Of a stretch of 64,000 nucleotides of DNA, positions 46,058 through 55,276 are shown piece after piece. The DNA comes from Saccharopolyspora aridisoli (GTDB lineage: Bacteria > Actinomycetota > Actinomycetes > Mycobacteriales > Pseudonocardiaceae), in contig NZ_SMKV01000006.1 of assembly GCF_004348445.1 (NCBI RefSeq), forward strand, positions 62,001 through 126,000, in the 5' to 3' direction. The notes beneath the pieces are model-generated. The model had not been told where the DNA came from and made no database searches. It saw nothing but the letters and a program-made list of their open reading frames with translations. Position 1 is the first letter of the stretch; each line of letters begins with the position of its first letter. Both the position numbers and the translations under genes were made by a program.

Positions 46058-48547
46058 TCACCCCTCTTCGCCGGGTGGTGGCCCGCCGCGGATCGAGTAG
46101 AGGGCGTTCTCCAACTCGTCGGGCTTGACCAGCACGTCACGCGCCTTGGAGCCCTCCGACGGACCGACGACCCCGCGCGATTCGAGCAGGTCCATCAACC
46201 GGCCGGCTTTGGCAAACCCGACGCGCAGCTTGCGCTGCAACATCGACGTGGACCCGAACTGGCTGGTCACGACGAGCTCGGTGGCCTGCAGCAGGACGTC
46301 GAGGTCGTCGCCGATGTCGGAGTCGACCTCCTTCTTCTCCCCTGCCTTGGCCGCGGTGACCCCGTCGGTGTAGTCCGGGTCGGCCTGGTCCTTGGTGTAG
46401 GCGACGATGCGGTGGATCTCGTCGTCGGCGACGAACGAGCCCTGCACGCGCACCGGGCGCGAAGCACCCATCGGCAGGTAGAGCGCGTCACCCATGCCGA
46501 TCAGCTTCTCGGCGCCGGGCTGGTCGAGGATGACCCGGGAGTCGGTCAGCGACGAGGTCGCGAACGCCAGCCGCGAGGGCACGTTGGTCTTGATCAGACC
46601 CGTGACCACGTCCACCGACGGCCGCTGGGTGGCCAGCACCAGGTGGATGCCCGCGGCACGGGCCTTCTGCGTGATCCGCACGATCGCGTCCTCGACGTCG
46701 CGCGGGGCGGTCATCATCAGGTCGGCCAGCTCGTCGACGATCGCCAGGATGTAGGGGTACGGCTTGTACTCGCGCTCGCTGCCCAGCGGAGCGGTGATCT
46801 CGCCGGAGCGCACCTTGGCGTTGAAGTCGTCGATGTGCCGGACCCGGTTGGCCTGCATGTCCTGGTACCGCTGCTCCATCTCCTCCACCAGCCAGGCCAG
46901 CGCGGCGGCGGCCTTCTTCGGCTGGGTGATGATGGGTGTGATCAGGTGCGGAATGCCCTCGTAGGGCGTGAGCTCCACCATCTTCGGGTCGATCAGGATC
47001 ATCCTGACCTCCTGAGGGGTGGCGCGCGCCAGCAACGACACCAGCATCGAGTTGACGAAGCTCGACTTACCGGAACCGGTCGAACCCGCGCACAGCAGGT
47101 GCGGCATCTTGGACAGGTTCGCGGTCACCATGTGACCTTCGATGTCCTTGCCCAAGCCCATGACCAGCGGGTGCGTGTCCTTCGCGGCTTCGGTGGAGCG
47201 CAGCACGTCGCCGAGCCGCACCATCTCGCGGTCGCTGTTGGGCACCTCGATGCCGACCGCGGACTTGCCGGGGATCGGGGCGAGCAGCCGCACGTTGTCG
47301 GTGGCGGCGGCGTAGGCGATGTTCTTGGTCAGCGCGGTGATCTTCTCGACCTTCACGCCGGGCCCGAGCTCCACCTCGTAGCGGGTGACCGTCGGGCCGC
47401 GGGTGAAGCCGGTGACCTGCGCGTCGATGTTGAACTGCTCCAGGACCGCGGTGATGGCCTCGATCATCGAGTCGTTGGCCTTGCTGCGGCTCTTCGGCGG
47501 GTCGCCGTCGGTGAGCACGTCCAGTGGCGGCAGCTGGTAGTCGCCCTCGACGTCGCGGCTGATCAGCGGCTGGTCGCTCTTCTTCGGCTTCTCGGGCTTC
47601 TCCGGCTTGGCGGCCGGGACCTCGGCGGCCTTGGGCTTGGTGGGTTTGGCCGGCTCGTCCGGGACGTCGTCGAGCGAGAGCTGCTCGTCCCGCTCGGACA
47701 TCGCCGACTGGCGGCGCCGGGACGGGCGGCGCAGCTTGACCGTCTTCGGGTCGCCTTCGAGGTCGGCCTTGCTGGGCGCGGGTTCGGAGCCGCCCTCGTC
47801 GTCGTAGCCCTCGCCGCGCAGCTTGGCGAGCACGTCCCGGACCGAAGACCCGGTGAGCACGAGCAGCCCGAACAGCCCGGCGAGGACGAGCACGGGGACG
47901 GCGACGTAGCCGGTCAGGCCGTAGGCCAGCGCACCGCCGGCGACGAATCCAAGAGCACCTCCCGCGACGGGCCATGTTTCGGACTCCAACGGGGAACCCG
48001 ACAGGACGTGGATGGTTCCCAGCGTCGCGAACAGCAGCAGCACCGACCCGATGACCACGCGCGGCCGGGCTTCGGGGCTGGTCTCGGTGCGCATCAGGAG
48101 TACCGCGGTGATCAGCAGGACGATGGGGAGCACGAGCGCGCCGATGCCGATGACCGAGCGCAGCGCCCAGTCGAACCAGTGACCGACCGGCCCTCCCGCC
48201 TTCCACCACACGCCCGCAGCCACGACGACGGCCAGCGCGAGGTAGATCAGAGCGATCCCGTCGCGGCGGTGGGCGGGGTCGAGCTCGCGGGTCTTGCCGA
48301 CCGCGCGGACCACGCCGCCGAATCCGCCACCTCGTTTCCCGGTGCTCTTGGCTGGGGTGCGCTTCGCGGGCGTCTTGCGCGGCGCGTGCGTCGACCTGGG
48401 GCTCGGCTTGCTCCGCCCCTTGGAGGCGGTGCTCCCGCCCTTCGCCCCCGCGGAGGAACTGCCACGCTTCGCGGCGGAGCCACTACGCTGCGTCGCCGCC
48501 TTGCCGCGCGACGAGCCCCGCCCCCCGTTAGTTGTCCGGCTCGCCAT
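46058..48547 (-). CDS. ftsK: DNA translocase FtsK
   Basis: 829 residues. A Ser/Lys/Arg-rich N-terminal tail is followed by four transmembrane helices (about 95-245), a Lys/Pro/Glu linker, and the motor domain with [14 protein letters not shown] (Walker A), [13 protein letters not shown] (Walker B) and [17 protein letters not shown]-terminal winged-helix gamma domain ([24 protein letters not shown]) closes it. It pumps chromosomal DNA through the septum toward dif, guided by KOPS. ATG at 48547; GGGG lies just upstream. Confidence 0.97.
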   Translation of the reverse strand: MASRTTNGGRGSSRGKAATQRSGSAAKRGSSSAGAKGGSTASKGRSKPSPRSTHAPRKTPAKRTPAKSTGKRGGGFGGVVRAVGKTRELDPAHRRDGIALIYLALAVVVAAGVWWKAGGPVGHWFDWALRSVIGIGALVLPIVLLITAVLLMRTETSPEARPRVVIGSVLLLFATLGTIHVLSGSPLESETWPVAGGALGFVAGGALAYGLTGYVAVPVLVLAGLFGLLVLTGSSVRDVLAKLRGEGYDDEGGSEPAPSKADLEGDPKTVKLRRPSRRRQSAMSERDEQLSLDDVPDEPAKPTKPKAAEVPAAKPEKPEKPKKSDQPLISRDVEGDYQLPPLDVLTDGDPPKSRSKANDSMIEAITAVLEQFNIDAQVTGFTRGPTVTRYEVELGPGVKVEKITALTKNIAYAAATDNVRLLAPIPGKSAVGIEVPNSDREMVRLGDVLRSTEAAKDTHPLVMGLGKDIEGHMVTANLSKMPHLLCAGSTGSGKSSFVNSMLVSLLARATPQEVRMILIDPKMVELTPYEGIPHLITPIITQPKKAAAALAWLVEEMEQRYQDMQANRVRHIDDFNAKVRSGEITAPLGSEREYKPYPYILAIVDELADLMMTAPRDVEDAIVRITQKARAAGIHLVLATQRPSVDVVTGLIKTNVPSRLAFATSSLTDSRVILDQPGAEKLIGMGDALYLPMGASRPVRVQGSFVADDEIHRIVAYTKDQADPDYTDGVTAAKAGEKKEVDSDIGDDLDVLLQATELVVTSQFGSTSMLQRKLRVGFAKAGRLMDLLESRGVVGPSEGSKARDVLVKPDELENALYSIRGGPPPGEEG

Positions 48548-48622
48548 GCCCCACACGGTATCGGCACCCGCCTCTCCCGTCACAACAACCACAGGGGTTC
48601 GCGCCGATCCGGCGCACAAGCC

Positions 48623-49477
48623 ATGAGATCCTTGCCCATCATGGTTGCCCTGCCCAGCCGCCCGGAGCCGACACACCGAAGCGACCGCGAGATCCTGTTC
48701 CGCGCCACGCCGAGGTTGTGGCGTGCGCTGATGTGCGTGGACCGCGCGGTGATCGCGTTGACGGGGCGGCTGGTCATCACCGGGGACGTGCCGGACGACC
48801 TGCGCGGGAAGCCGTTGCTGATGGCGGCCAACCACATCGGCAACCTGGATCCGCTGGTGCTCATCGCGGCCTGCCGGCAACGCCGGATCTCGCCGCGCTT
48901 CGTGGCCACGGGCGGCCTGTTCGACGCGCCGGTGATCGGTGCGATCATGCGCGCCGGTCGTCACGTCCGCGCCGACCGGGGCAAGGCGAGCGCGGGCGAG
49001 GCGCTGGGCAAGGTCGTCAACGCCCTCACCGAGGACGCGAATCCGGTTCTGGTCTATCCGGAGGGGCGGCTCACCCTGGAGCCGAACATGTGGCCCGAGC
49101 AGGGCAAGACCGGTGTTGCTCGGATGGCGCTCGCCGCGGGGACCGAGGTGGTCCCGATCAGCCAGTGGGGTGCGCACGAGGCCATGTGCTACGGCATGGT
49201 CCGCGTGGAGAGCGTCCGTGACCTGTGGGTTCTGTTCTCGTCGTGGCTGCGGGCAGTCGTGCGGCGGCCGACGATGCGGGTCCACTTCGGCGCACCCGTG
49301 GACCTCTCCGACCTGTCCGCCGATCGCGTCGGTGACGCCGCGCGCGCCCGCGACCGCATCATGCGCGCCATCACCGAAGGTCTGGTCCCGATGCGCGTGG
49401 ACGAGCCGGAGGCGCCGCTGCACCACGACCCGACCCGACCGGTCACCGACAAACCCTCTCCCTGGCTGAGCAGGTGA
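48623..49477 (+). CDS. 1-acyl-sn-glycerol-3-phosphate acyltransferase family protein
   Basis: 284 residues with PlsC motif I as NHIGNLD (the H-x4-D catalytic pair), motif II near [11 protein letters not shown] and motif III YPEGRLT. It acylates lysophosphatidate or a related lipid at the membrane. Two in-frame ATGs at 48623 and 48641 are possible; neither has a clear ribosome site. It is divergent from ftsK, with only 75 bases between. Confidence 0.88.
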   Translation: MRSLPIMVALPSRPEPTHRSDREILFRATPRLWRALMCVDRAVIALTGRLVITGDVPDDLRGKPLLMAANHIGNLDPLVLIAACRQRRISPRFVATGGLFDAPVIGAIMRAGRHVRADRGKASAGEALGKVVNALTEDANPVLVYPEGRLTLEPNMWPEQGKTGVARMALAAGTEVVPISQWGAHEAMCYGMVRVESVRDLWVLFSSWLRAVVRRPTMRVHFGAPVDLSDLSADRVGDAARARDRIMRAITEGLVPMRVDEPEAPLHHDPTRPVTDKPSPWLSR

Positions 49478-49603
49478 CCGAACGGAAGCGCGGCCGTTTC
49501 GACCACTTCTCGCCAATCACGGTCCCTGACCCGATTCGATCTCGTTGACTGTCCACACCGCATCGCCGTCACAGGCGAGAACTCGGACAGACGAGGACGA
49601 TTC

Positions 49604-51178
49604 ATGAAGGAAGTCGCCACCACCGCGCTGGCGCTCGGGCTGCTGATCGGCTCATCGCCGATGGTCGGCTCGGCATCCGCCGCGCCGGCACCCGATTTCA
49701 CCCCGGCGCCGATCCAATGGGCTCCGTGCACCAGCGAACCCCTGCAGAAGGCCGGTGCCGAGTGCGGCATGGTCTCGGTTCCGCTGGACTACGCCGACCC
49801 GGCGGGCGAGCAGATCAAGCTCGCGGTCTCGCGCATCGAGCACACCGTCCCGGAGGACCAGTACCAGGGAGTCATGCTGGTCAACCCAGGCGGTCCGGGC
49901 GGTTCCGGGCTGAACCTGAGCGTGCTCGGCTCGTACGTCCCGAAGAACGCGGGAGCCGCCTACGACTGGATCGGCTTCGATCCGCGCGGCGTGGGCAGCA
50001 GTGAGCCCGCGCTGTCGTGCGACCCGAGCTACTTCGGCTACGACCGCCCGCACTACGTGCCGACTCCCGAGCTGGAGAAGACCTGGCTGGAGCGCACCGA
50101 GGGCTACGCGAAGGCGTGCGGCAACGCGGGAAAGCTCCTCGACCACATCAAGACCACCGATTCGGTCGAGGACATGGACAGCATCCGCGAGGCGCTGGGC
50201 CAGGAGCAGATCAACTACTACGGCTTCTCCTACGGCACCTACCTCGGCCAGGTCTACGGCACGCTGCACCCGGAGCGGATGCGGCGCGTGGTGATGGACG
50301 GCGTGGTCGACGTCGAGGACGTCTGGTACCAGGCGAACCTGAACCAGGACGTGGCCTTCGACCGAAACATCAAGATCTTCTTCGACTGGGTCGCCCGCAA
50401 CGACGCGACCTACCACCTGGGCGGCACCGCAGCCGAGGTGGAGGAGCAGTTCTACGACCAGCTCGCGAAGCTCGACCAGCAGCCCGCCGGTGAGGTGATC
50501 GGCTCGTCGGAGTGGACGGACCTGTTCCTGCAGGCCGGGTACTCGACGTCGGTCTGGCCGGAGCGCGCGCAGGCGTTCTCGGCGTGGGTCAACAACGGCG
50601 ACTGGGCCCCGGCCAAGGCGCTCTACGACGACACCAACACCCCGGGCGACGACAACGGCTACGCCATCTACACCGGCGTGCAGTGCACGGACGTCCAGTG
50701 GCCGACCAGCTGGGAGCAGTGGCGCGAGGACAACTGGGAGACCCACGCCAAGGCGCCCTTCGAGACCTGGGGCAACGCCTGGTACAACGCTCCGTGCCTG
50801 AACTGGCCCGCCAAGGCGGGCAAGCCGGTCGAGGTCGACGGCAGCGAGGTCGAGAGCGCGCTGCTCATCAGCGAGGAGCTCGACGCCGCCACCCCGTTCC
50901 CGGGCGCGCTGGAAGCCCGCAAGCGCTTTCCGAACTCCAGCCTCATCAGCCTCCCCGGCGGCACCACCCACTCGGGCTCGCTGAGCGGGAACGCCTGCGA
51001 GGACGACCAGATCGCGGACTACTTGCTGACCGGCGAGCTCCCCGCTCGCCAGCCCGGCGACGGCCCGGACACCACGTGCGAGCCGCTGCCGCAACCCACG
51101 CCTGAGCAGGTGGGCCCCCGGTCCACCCACGGCCAACCGGCGGTCTTGCAGGAAGCCCTGCGGTCCAACCACCGCTGA
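49604..51178 (+). CDS. Secreted alpha/beta-hydrolase, tripeptidyl aminopeptidase-like (peptidase family S33)
   Basis: 524 residues with a signal peptide (ALALGLLIGSSPMVGSASAA). The oxyanion motif is NPGGPGGSG, the nucleophile GFSYGTYLG (Ser about 209), the Asp lies in EELDAATPFPGA and the His in GGTTHSGSL, with the TAP-like C-terminal domain between. It resembles Streptomyces SlpD/E and tripeptidyl aminopeptidases that trim peptides outside the cell. ATG at 49604 has a GAGGACGA site. Confidence 0.93.
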   Translation: MKEVATTALALGLLIGSSPMVGSASAAPAPDFTPAPIQWAPCTSEPLQKAGAECGMVSVPLDYADPAGEQIKLAVSRIEHTVPEDQYQGVMLVNPGGPGGSGLNLSVLGSYVPKNAGAAYDWIGFDPRGVGSSEPALSCDPSYFGYDRPHYVPTPELEKTWLERTEGYAKACGNAGKLLDHIKTTDSVEDMDSIREALGQEQINYYGFSYGTYLGQVYGTLHPERMRRVVMDGVVDVEDVWYQANLNQDVAFDRNIKIFFDWVARNDATYHLGGTAAEVEEQFYDQLAKLDQQPAGEVIGSSEWTDLFLQAGYSTSVWPERAQAFSAWVNNGDWAPAKALYDDTNTPGDDNGYAIYTGVQCTDVQWPTSWEQWREDNWETHAKAPFETWGNAWYNAPCLNWPAKAGKPVEVDGSEVESALLISEELDAATPFPGALEARKRFPNSSLISLPGGTTHSGSLSGNACEDDQIADYLLTGELPARQPGDGPDTTCEPLPQPTPEQVGPRSTHGQPAVLQEALRSNHR

Positions 51179-51276
51179 CCCAGCGCTACTTCGCGACCAG
51201 CAGGTCGAGGCGACGGTCGGGTAGCCCTTCCGAACCTGGATGTCGAGGGAGAACTGATCGAGTTCGCGATCGGGGT

Positions 51277-51315
51277 GGTCGGCCGACACGCGGGGAGAGG
51301 GCGTGTCGGCCGACC
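51277..51315. terminator. Bidirectional terminator after the S33 peptidase gene
   Basis: A perfect 15-bp stem, GGTCGGCCGACACGC and its complement, with a 9-base loop, lies between convergent genes. Confidence 0.8.
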
Positions 51316-51363
51316 TTCGCGGTTTCGACGCCTGTCGGGGGAAGTCGGCGTCAAAACGGGGCT

Positions 51364-51594
51364 TCAGGTGTGGGCGTTGAGCTCCGATATGAGAGTTCGG
51401 TTGCACTCCGCGCAGGTGGGGGCCGTGACCCAGTCGAGGTCTGCGGGAGTGGCCATCGCGACCTCGACGCCGCACACGGTCGTGTCGGACGACTGGCGTT
51501 CCCAACGACGTCCTCGGAACGCGTGGCGCGCGAGAGCGCCGGAACCCGGGTTCGGGGTCGGTAGCCAGTAGTGCCGCGCTGGCTCGAGGTTCAT
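51364..51594 (-). CDS. Small zinc-ribbon-like protein
   Basis: 76 residues (MNLEPARHYWLPTPNPG...). One Cys in TTVCGVEVAM and a CxxC in PTCAECNRTL suggest a metal site. Similar small proteins with the ARHA...CGV...P.C..C pattern are common beside XRE/DUF397 genes in Pseudonocardiales. ATG at 51594 is chosen as the start of the conserved part. It is divergent from the XRE regulator. Function unknown. Confidence 0.65.
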   Translation of the reverse strand: MNLEPARHYWLPTPNPGSGALARHAFRGRRWERQSSDTTVCGVEVAMATPADLDWVTAPTCAECNRTLISELNAHT

Positions 51595-51740
51595 CGACGC
51601 ACTCCGCTCTGTCAGATCGACTGTGCTGATCAACTTAAATCTGCGATCGCGGATTACGGAATTGCCGAAACGAGTGATGTTCCCGCGAACCCGAATCCGG
51701 AACACTTGCGAGTGAACAAGATCGGATTCGGAGGCGATCG

Positions 51741-52601
51741 ATGGCGACACCCACCGTGCGGCGGCTTCAGCTCGGGAACGAAATGCGCCACGTGCGCATC
51801 AAAGCCGGCCGGGAGCAGGCCGAAGCTGCCGACGCCCTGGACGCCGGAATCGGCAAGATCAGCCGGTTGGAGCTGGGCCAGGGCGGCATCTCCAAGGGAG
51901 ACCTCAAGCTCCTGCTGGAGTTCTACGAAGTCGACCCCGACGAGATGCAGTGGATGTTCGAGCTCGCCAAGACGCGCAGCAGCCGAGGCCGCTGGGGCGA
52001 TTATCGCGCGGTCTTCCCCGAGTGGTTCCGCATGTACGTCGACCTCGAAACCGACGCCGAGGAGATCCGCCAGGTCAAAGGCGAGATCGTGCCGGGAATC
52101 CTGCAGACCGAGGGGTACATCAGGGCGATGGACACCTCCTCGGCCAGGCGCGAGAGCGAGGACATCGACGCCAACGTGGCCGCGCGGCAGGAGCGACAGG
52201 CGATCCTGACGCGGGACGAGCCACCGACCGCCTCGTTCGTGCTGTCGGAATCGTGCCTGCGACGCCGGGTCGGAACCCCCGAGGTCATGCGCGAGCAGCT
52301 CGACCACCTCGCCGAGATGGCCCTGCAGCAGAACGTGAACGTCCAGGTGCTGCCCTTCGACGTGGAAGCGCCTCCAGGCGGGACCTCGTACGGCTTCACC
52401 ATGCTTCGCATCCCGTCGAACGGGATCGCTGCTCCGCTGGAGTTCGTCTACGTCGAATGCCTGGACGATGCGCGCTACTTGGATGCGAAGGACGCGGTCT
52501 TGGCCTACGCCAGACTGTGGGATCGGTTGCAGGCGGCTTCACTCTCTCCGAAAGACTCTCTGAAAGTCCTACGATCGGTGCGCAACCAGTACTCGGAGTA
52601 G
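51741..52601 (+). CDS. XRE-family regulator with DUF5753 (Scr1/WhiJ-type)
   Basis: 286 residues with an N-terminal HTH (LGNEMRHVRIKAGREQAEAADALDAGIGKISRLELG) and a DUF5753 domain (about 95-280; PGILQTEGYIRAM, RQERQAILTRDEPP, QVLPFD). Such regulators pair with DUF397 proteins and control development or act like antitoxins in Streptomyces. ATG at 51741 has GGAGGCGATCG. The DUF397 partner follows 15 bases later. Confidence 0.94.
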   Translation: MATPTVRRLQLGNEMRHVRIKAGREQAEAADALDAGIGKISRLELGQGGISKGDLKLLLEFYEVDPDEMQWMFELAKTRSSRGRWGDYRAVFPEWFRMYVDLETDAEEIRQVKGEIVPGILQTEGYIRAMDTSSARRESEDIDANVAARQERQAILTRDEPPTASFVLSESCLRRRVGTPEVMREQLDHLAEMALQQNVNVQVLPFDVEAPPGGTSYGFTMLRIPSNGIAAPLEFVYVECLDDARYLDAKDAVLAYARLWDRLQAASLSPKDSLKVLRSVRNQYSE

Positions 52602-52616
52602 ACGCGAGGTCGCACC

Positions 52617-52817
52617 ATGATCGAAGGACGTGTCCTCTCGGACGCGACGTGGTTCAAGAGCAGCTACAGCGCGACGCAGGACGAGTGCGTCGAAGTCGCG
52701 ATCACCAGCACCGCCATCGGCGTCCGGGACACCAAGGACCGAGACGGCGGAACCCTGGTCTTCGACAACACCACCTGGTCCACCTTCTTAACCCACCTCA
52801 GAACCCCCACGAACTGA
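52617..52817 (+). CDS. DUF397 domain-containing protein
   Basis: 66 residues with the signature WFKSSYSATQDECVEVA and VRDTKDRDGGTLVF. Small partner of the preceding XRE-DUF5753 regulator, to which family members bind. Same operon; the ATG is within a GAGG-containing leader. Confidence 0.94.
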   Translation: MIEGRVLSDATWFKSSYSATQDECVEVAITSTAIGVRDTKDRDGGTLVFDNTTWSTFLTHLRTPTN

Positions 52818-52844
52818 GAAGCGAGACCAAGAGCGGAGAACCGA

Positions 52845-52887
52845 CGTGCGGCGGGGCGCCTCCACAACCGAAGCGCCCCGCCGCACG
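52845..52887 (+). terminator. Terminator of the XRE-DUF397 operon
   Basis: A perfect 15-bp stem, CGTGCGGCGGGGCGC and its complement, with a 13-base loop, 28 bases after the DUF397 stop. Confidence 0.8.
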
Positions 52888-53108
52888 GCCTCACGCGCAG
52901 GCAGGCGCAACCGGCGCGAACGCCCAAATCAGCGCGAAGCCCCGGTCGCGGATTACGACATCCGAGTGGCGCGACCACCGAATCGGCTCACTCAGTAGGG
53001 TGATCGCGTCCATAATGTGCGCCGGTCCACAACGCTGTGATCACCACAGGTGATCGCCGAAGATGGACCCAAGCCAGACGTGTCATTCGAAGTAGGGGGA
53101 ACACCGCC

Positions 53109-53429
53109 GTGGCCGGGTTCGTAGTCGATGCAGCGGGACTTCAGAGTGCGATCAAACGCTTGGAGAAGATCCGGGACGACGCCCTCGCCATGGTCGACAG
53201 TGCAGCACGTGTGGAGCCCGGCGAGCTGACGGCCAAGGACACCTACACGAACAAGGCACGCTTGGCGATCACCGAACGCGCAGCGGGTGAAACAGGCTCG
53301 TTGCGGATGACGGCGCACGATCTGACCAAGAAGCTCCAAGAGAAGATCGACGCCTACAACGCGGTCCTCGCCGAGTACCAGGCTGCGGACGAGCACGGAA
53401 GTGACCTCCAGCGCCATGTCGCAAGCTAA
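53109..53429 (+). CDS. PE-like type VII secretion substrate
   Basis: 106 residues, predicted to be two helices with a turn (VEPGEL to NKARL). It ends in EYQAADEHGSDLQ, where YQAAD (residues 90-94) fits the YxxxD/E export signal of ESX substrates. GTG at 53109 follows GGGGGAACACC. It is first of four genes leading to PPE-like and EspG genes, an arrangement seen in Pseudonocardiales. PE identity is inferred from context, size and motif, because PE sequences outside mycobacteria are very divergent. Confidence 0.65.
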   Translation: MAGFVVDAAGLQSAIKRLEKIRDDALAMVDSAARVEPGELTAKDTYTNKARLAITERAAGETGSLRMTAHDLTKKLQEKIDAYNAVLAEYQAADEHGSDLQRHVAS

Positions 53430-53469
53430 TGTGCCGGGCGTGATTCGAACCGTGACGACGAGGAGTGAA

Positions 53470-54045
53470 GTGGTCAAGCGCAGCGCGATCCTCTGTGCAG
53501 GCGCGACCTTCATCTGCAGCACCCTCACCGCCTGCGGCGGTAGTGGTGGTGGAGCCGAAGGTTCCCCCGCACCGGAGACGCAGCAGCCGAGCGGTGTCAC
53601 GATCAGCGCACCGAAGGACGCGATGGCGATGGACCGATGCGGCCTCCTGCCCCCCGACGCCGCGACCGGGCTCGGCCTGGCCGCGCAAGGCAAGGAGCAG
53701 TCCGATCCACTGGATCCGGAAGCTCCCTCGTCGTGCGTCTGGAACTCCGAAGATGGCAAGAACCGCCTGTCACTGACCCCGCTCGATGGCCGCTCGATCC
53801 AGGCGTATTACGACAACAAGTCGAAGTACGTCGATTTCCAAGATCTTTCCATCGCGGGGCACCCGTCGGTGCGGGCCAACCAGGGCGACCCGAAGCAGGA
53901 CGGCACTTGCGACATCTTCCTCGCCACGAAGGAAGGGCAGATCTTGTCCGCACAGGCCCATGTGATGGACACGAGTCAAGACGCCTGCGGCATCGCGCAG
54001 AAGGCGCTCGAAGCCGCCGTTGCAACCCTTCCTGCTTCGAAGTAG
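53470..54045 (+). CDS. DUF3558 lipoprotein
   Basis: 191 residues with a lipoprotein signal peptide and lipobox LTAC (Cys about 19), then a Gly/Ser-rich spacer and a DUF3558 domain (CGLLPPDAATGLGL, SCVWN, CDIFLATKEGQILSAQA). It is membrane-anchored on the outside. DUF3558 genes often lie beside ESX-associated genes in Actinobacteria. GTG at 53470 follows GAGGAGTGAA. Confidence 0.88.
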   Translation: MVKRSAILCAGATFICSTLTACGGSGGGAEGSPAPETQQPSGVTISAPKDAMAMDRCGLLPPDAATGLGLAAQGKEQSDPLDPEAPSSCVWNSEDGKNRLSLTPLDGRSIQAYYDNKSKYVDFQDLSIAGHPSVRANQGDPKQDGTCDIFLATKEGQILSAQAHVMDTSQDACGIAQKALEAAVATLPASK

Positions 54046-54064
54046 CTATTGGGGGACAAGACAA

Positions 54065-55273
54065 ATGCTCGACATGTGCTACGCGAGTAGCGCTAAGGAA
54101 TACCGCAAGCAGATGGGCGGGTCCCCGGACGCCGCCAGCCTGCCCGCGCCCACCGACGAAGGTGTGAAGCGCTGGGAAAACGCCGCGAAGGCGTTCGACC
54201 AGATGGTCGAGGACATCGCCGCAGCGCTGCGCGATGCAGAGGCCGCGCACACGGGTCGTGCCGCCGAGGCCGCCAACGCCTCCATCGCCGAGATCCAGCC
54301 GCTCGCTCGGACTGCCGCCGAGACCTCGCGGGGAGTCAAGGCCGCGCTGGAGGAGCAGAACACCTACCAGCGGGAGGCTTTTCAGGCTCTCCCCGTCAAG
54401 GGCGACCCGTTGCCGAGCGGGCAGGGTGCTCTTCTCGACCCGCCGCAGAAGGGGTGGGTCGAGGACTGGGGTCTCGACTCGAACCCGGTGACCGGGTGGA
54501 TGTCGGACTACGAGGACCGGCAGCAGGCCTACGTGGACACCAACCAGCAGGCCAACCAGGTCATGGAGCGCTACAGCCAGCAGACCGAGGGCGTGATCGC
54601 GCGGTTGCCGGAGTTCCAACCCGCCGACCAGCCGCCGCCCGCGGCTGCGCCGGTGTCGTCCTACCCGACTTCGAGCACGTACTCCGCTGGTGACAGCGGT
54701 TCCTCCTACTCGGGTGGCGCCTACTCCGCGCCGTCCGGCACGTCGTCGGCTTGGGCTTCGGCTCCGAGCGCCGCACCTGCGGTGCACGCTCCGTCCGCGC
54801 CGCCGGCCGCGTCGAACCCGTCCTGGGCGACGCCGACGCCAGCGGCTCCCGGACTTCCGCCGGGTGTGGTGCGCGGTCCCGACGGCACGCTGTTCCGGCA
54901 GAACCCGCAGACCGGCGCGTGGGAGCGGCAGAACCCCTCCAACGGGCGCTGGGCCCCCTCCCGCACCGGCGGCCCCGGTGGTCGCCGCGGCGGCGAAGGC
55001 GCAGGTGCGCCCGTGGGTCGCGGTGCCGGTGGCCGGGCCGGGATGGGCGGCCTCGGTGGTGCCGGTGGCGCGAACGCCTCCGGTGGGGCCGGTCGTGGTG
55101 GCCAGGCCGGTGCACCCGGGGCGGGTGCCGGTGCCGGGCGCGGCAAGCAGGGTGAGTCCGAGGAGCAGGAACACCAGCGTCCCGGCTGGCTCGTCGAGCA
55201 GGACGACGTGTTCACCAACGACATGCAGCGCACCGCACCACCCGTCTTCGGTGACGCCGACCAAGGCCGGTGA
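54065..55273 (+). CDS. PPE-like protein with Gly/Pro-rich C-terminal region
   Basis: 402 residues. An N-terminal helical part (about 1-185, rich in Ala/Glu/Gln, PPE-domain-like) is followed by a Ser/Tyr/Pro/Ala linker and a strongly Gly-rich stretch (about 300-360). The conserved tail reads EHQRPGWLVEQDDVFTNDM and TAPPVFGD. This ending recurs in PPE-like proteins encoded with EspG in Pseudonocardiales. The partner is probably the PE-like protein. ATG at 54065 follows GGGGGACAAG. Confidence 0.75.
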   Translation: MLDMCYASSAKEYRKQMGGSPDAASLPAPTDEGVKRWENAAKAFDQMVEDIAAALRDAEAAHTGRAAEAANASIAEIQPLARTAAETSRGVKAALEEQNTYQREAFQALPVKGDPLPSGQGALLDPPQKGWVEDWGLDSNPVTGWMSDYEDRQQAYVDTNQQANQVMERYSQQTEGVIARLPEFQPADQPPPAAAPVSSYPTSSTYSAGDSGSSYSGGAYSAPSGTSSAWASAPSAAPAVHAPSAPPAASNPSWATPTPAAPGLPPGVVRGPDGTLFRQNPQTGAWERQNPSNGRWAPSRTGGPGGRRGGEGAGAPVGRGAGGRAGMGGLGGAGGANASGGAGRGGQAGAPGAGAGAGRGKQGESEEQEHQRPGWLVEQDDVFTNDMQRTAPPVFGDADQGR

Positions 55274-55276
55274 TTC

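Noticed and set aside
44705-49477. A very long rightward open frame (about 1590 codons) opposite ftsK
   Set aside because: Only its last part (from 48623) is a real acyltransferase. The rest is the antisense frame of ftsK and the propeller gene, kept open by high GC at third codon positions.
53109-53429. WXG100 (EsxA/B) protein
   Set aside because: There is no central Trp-x-Gly motif. Context with PPE-like and EspG genes fits a PE-like partner better.
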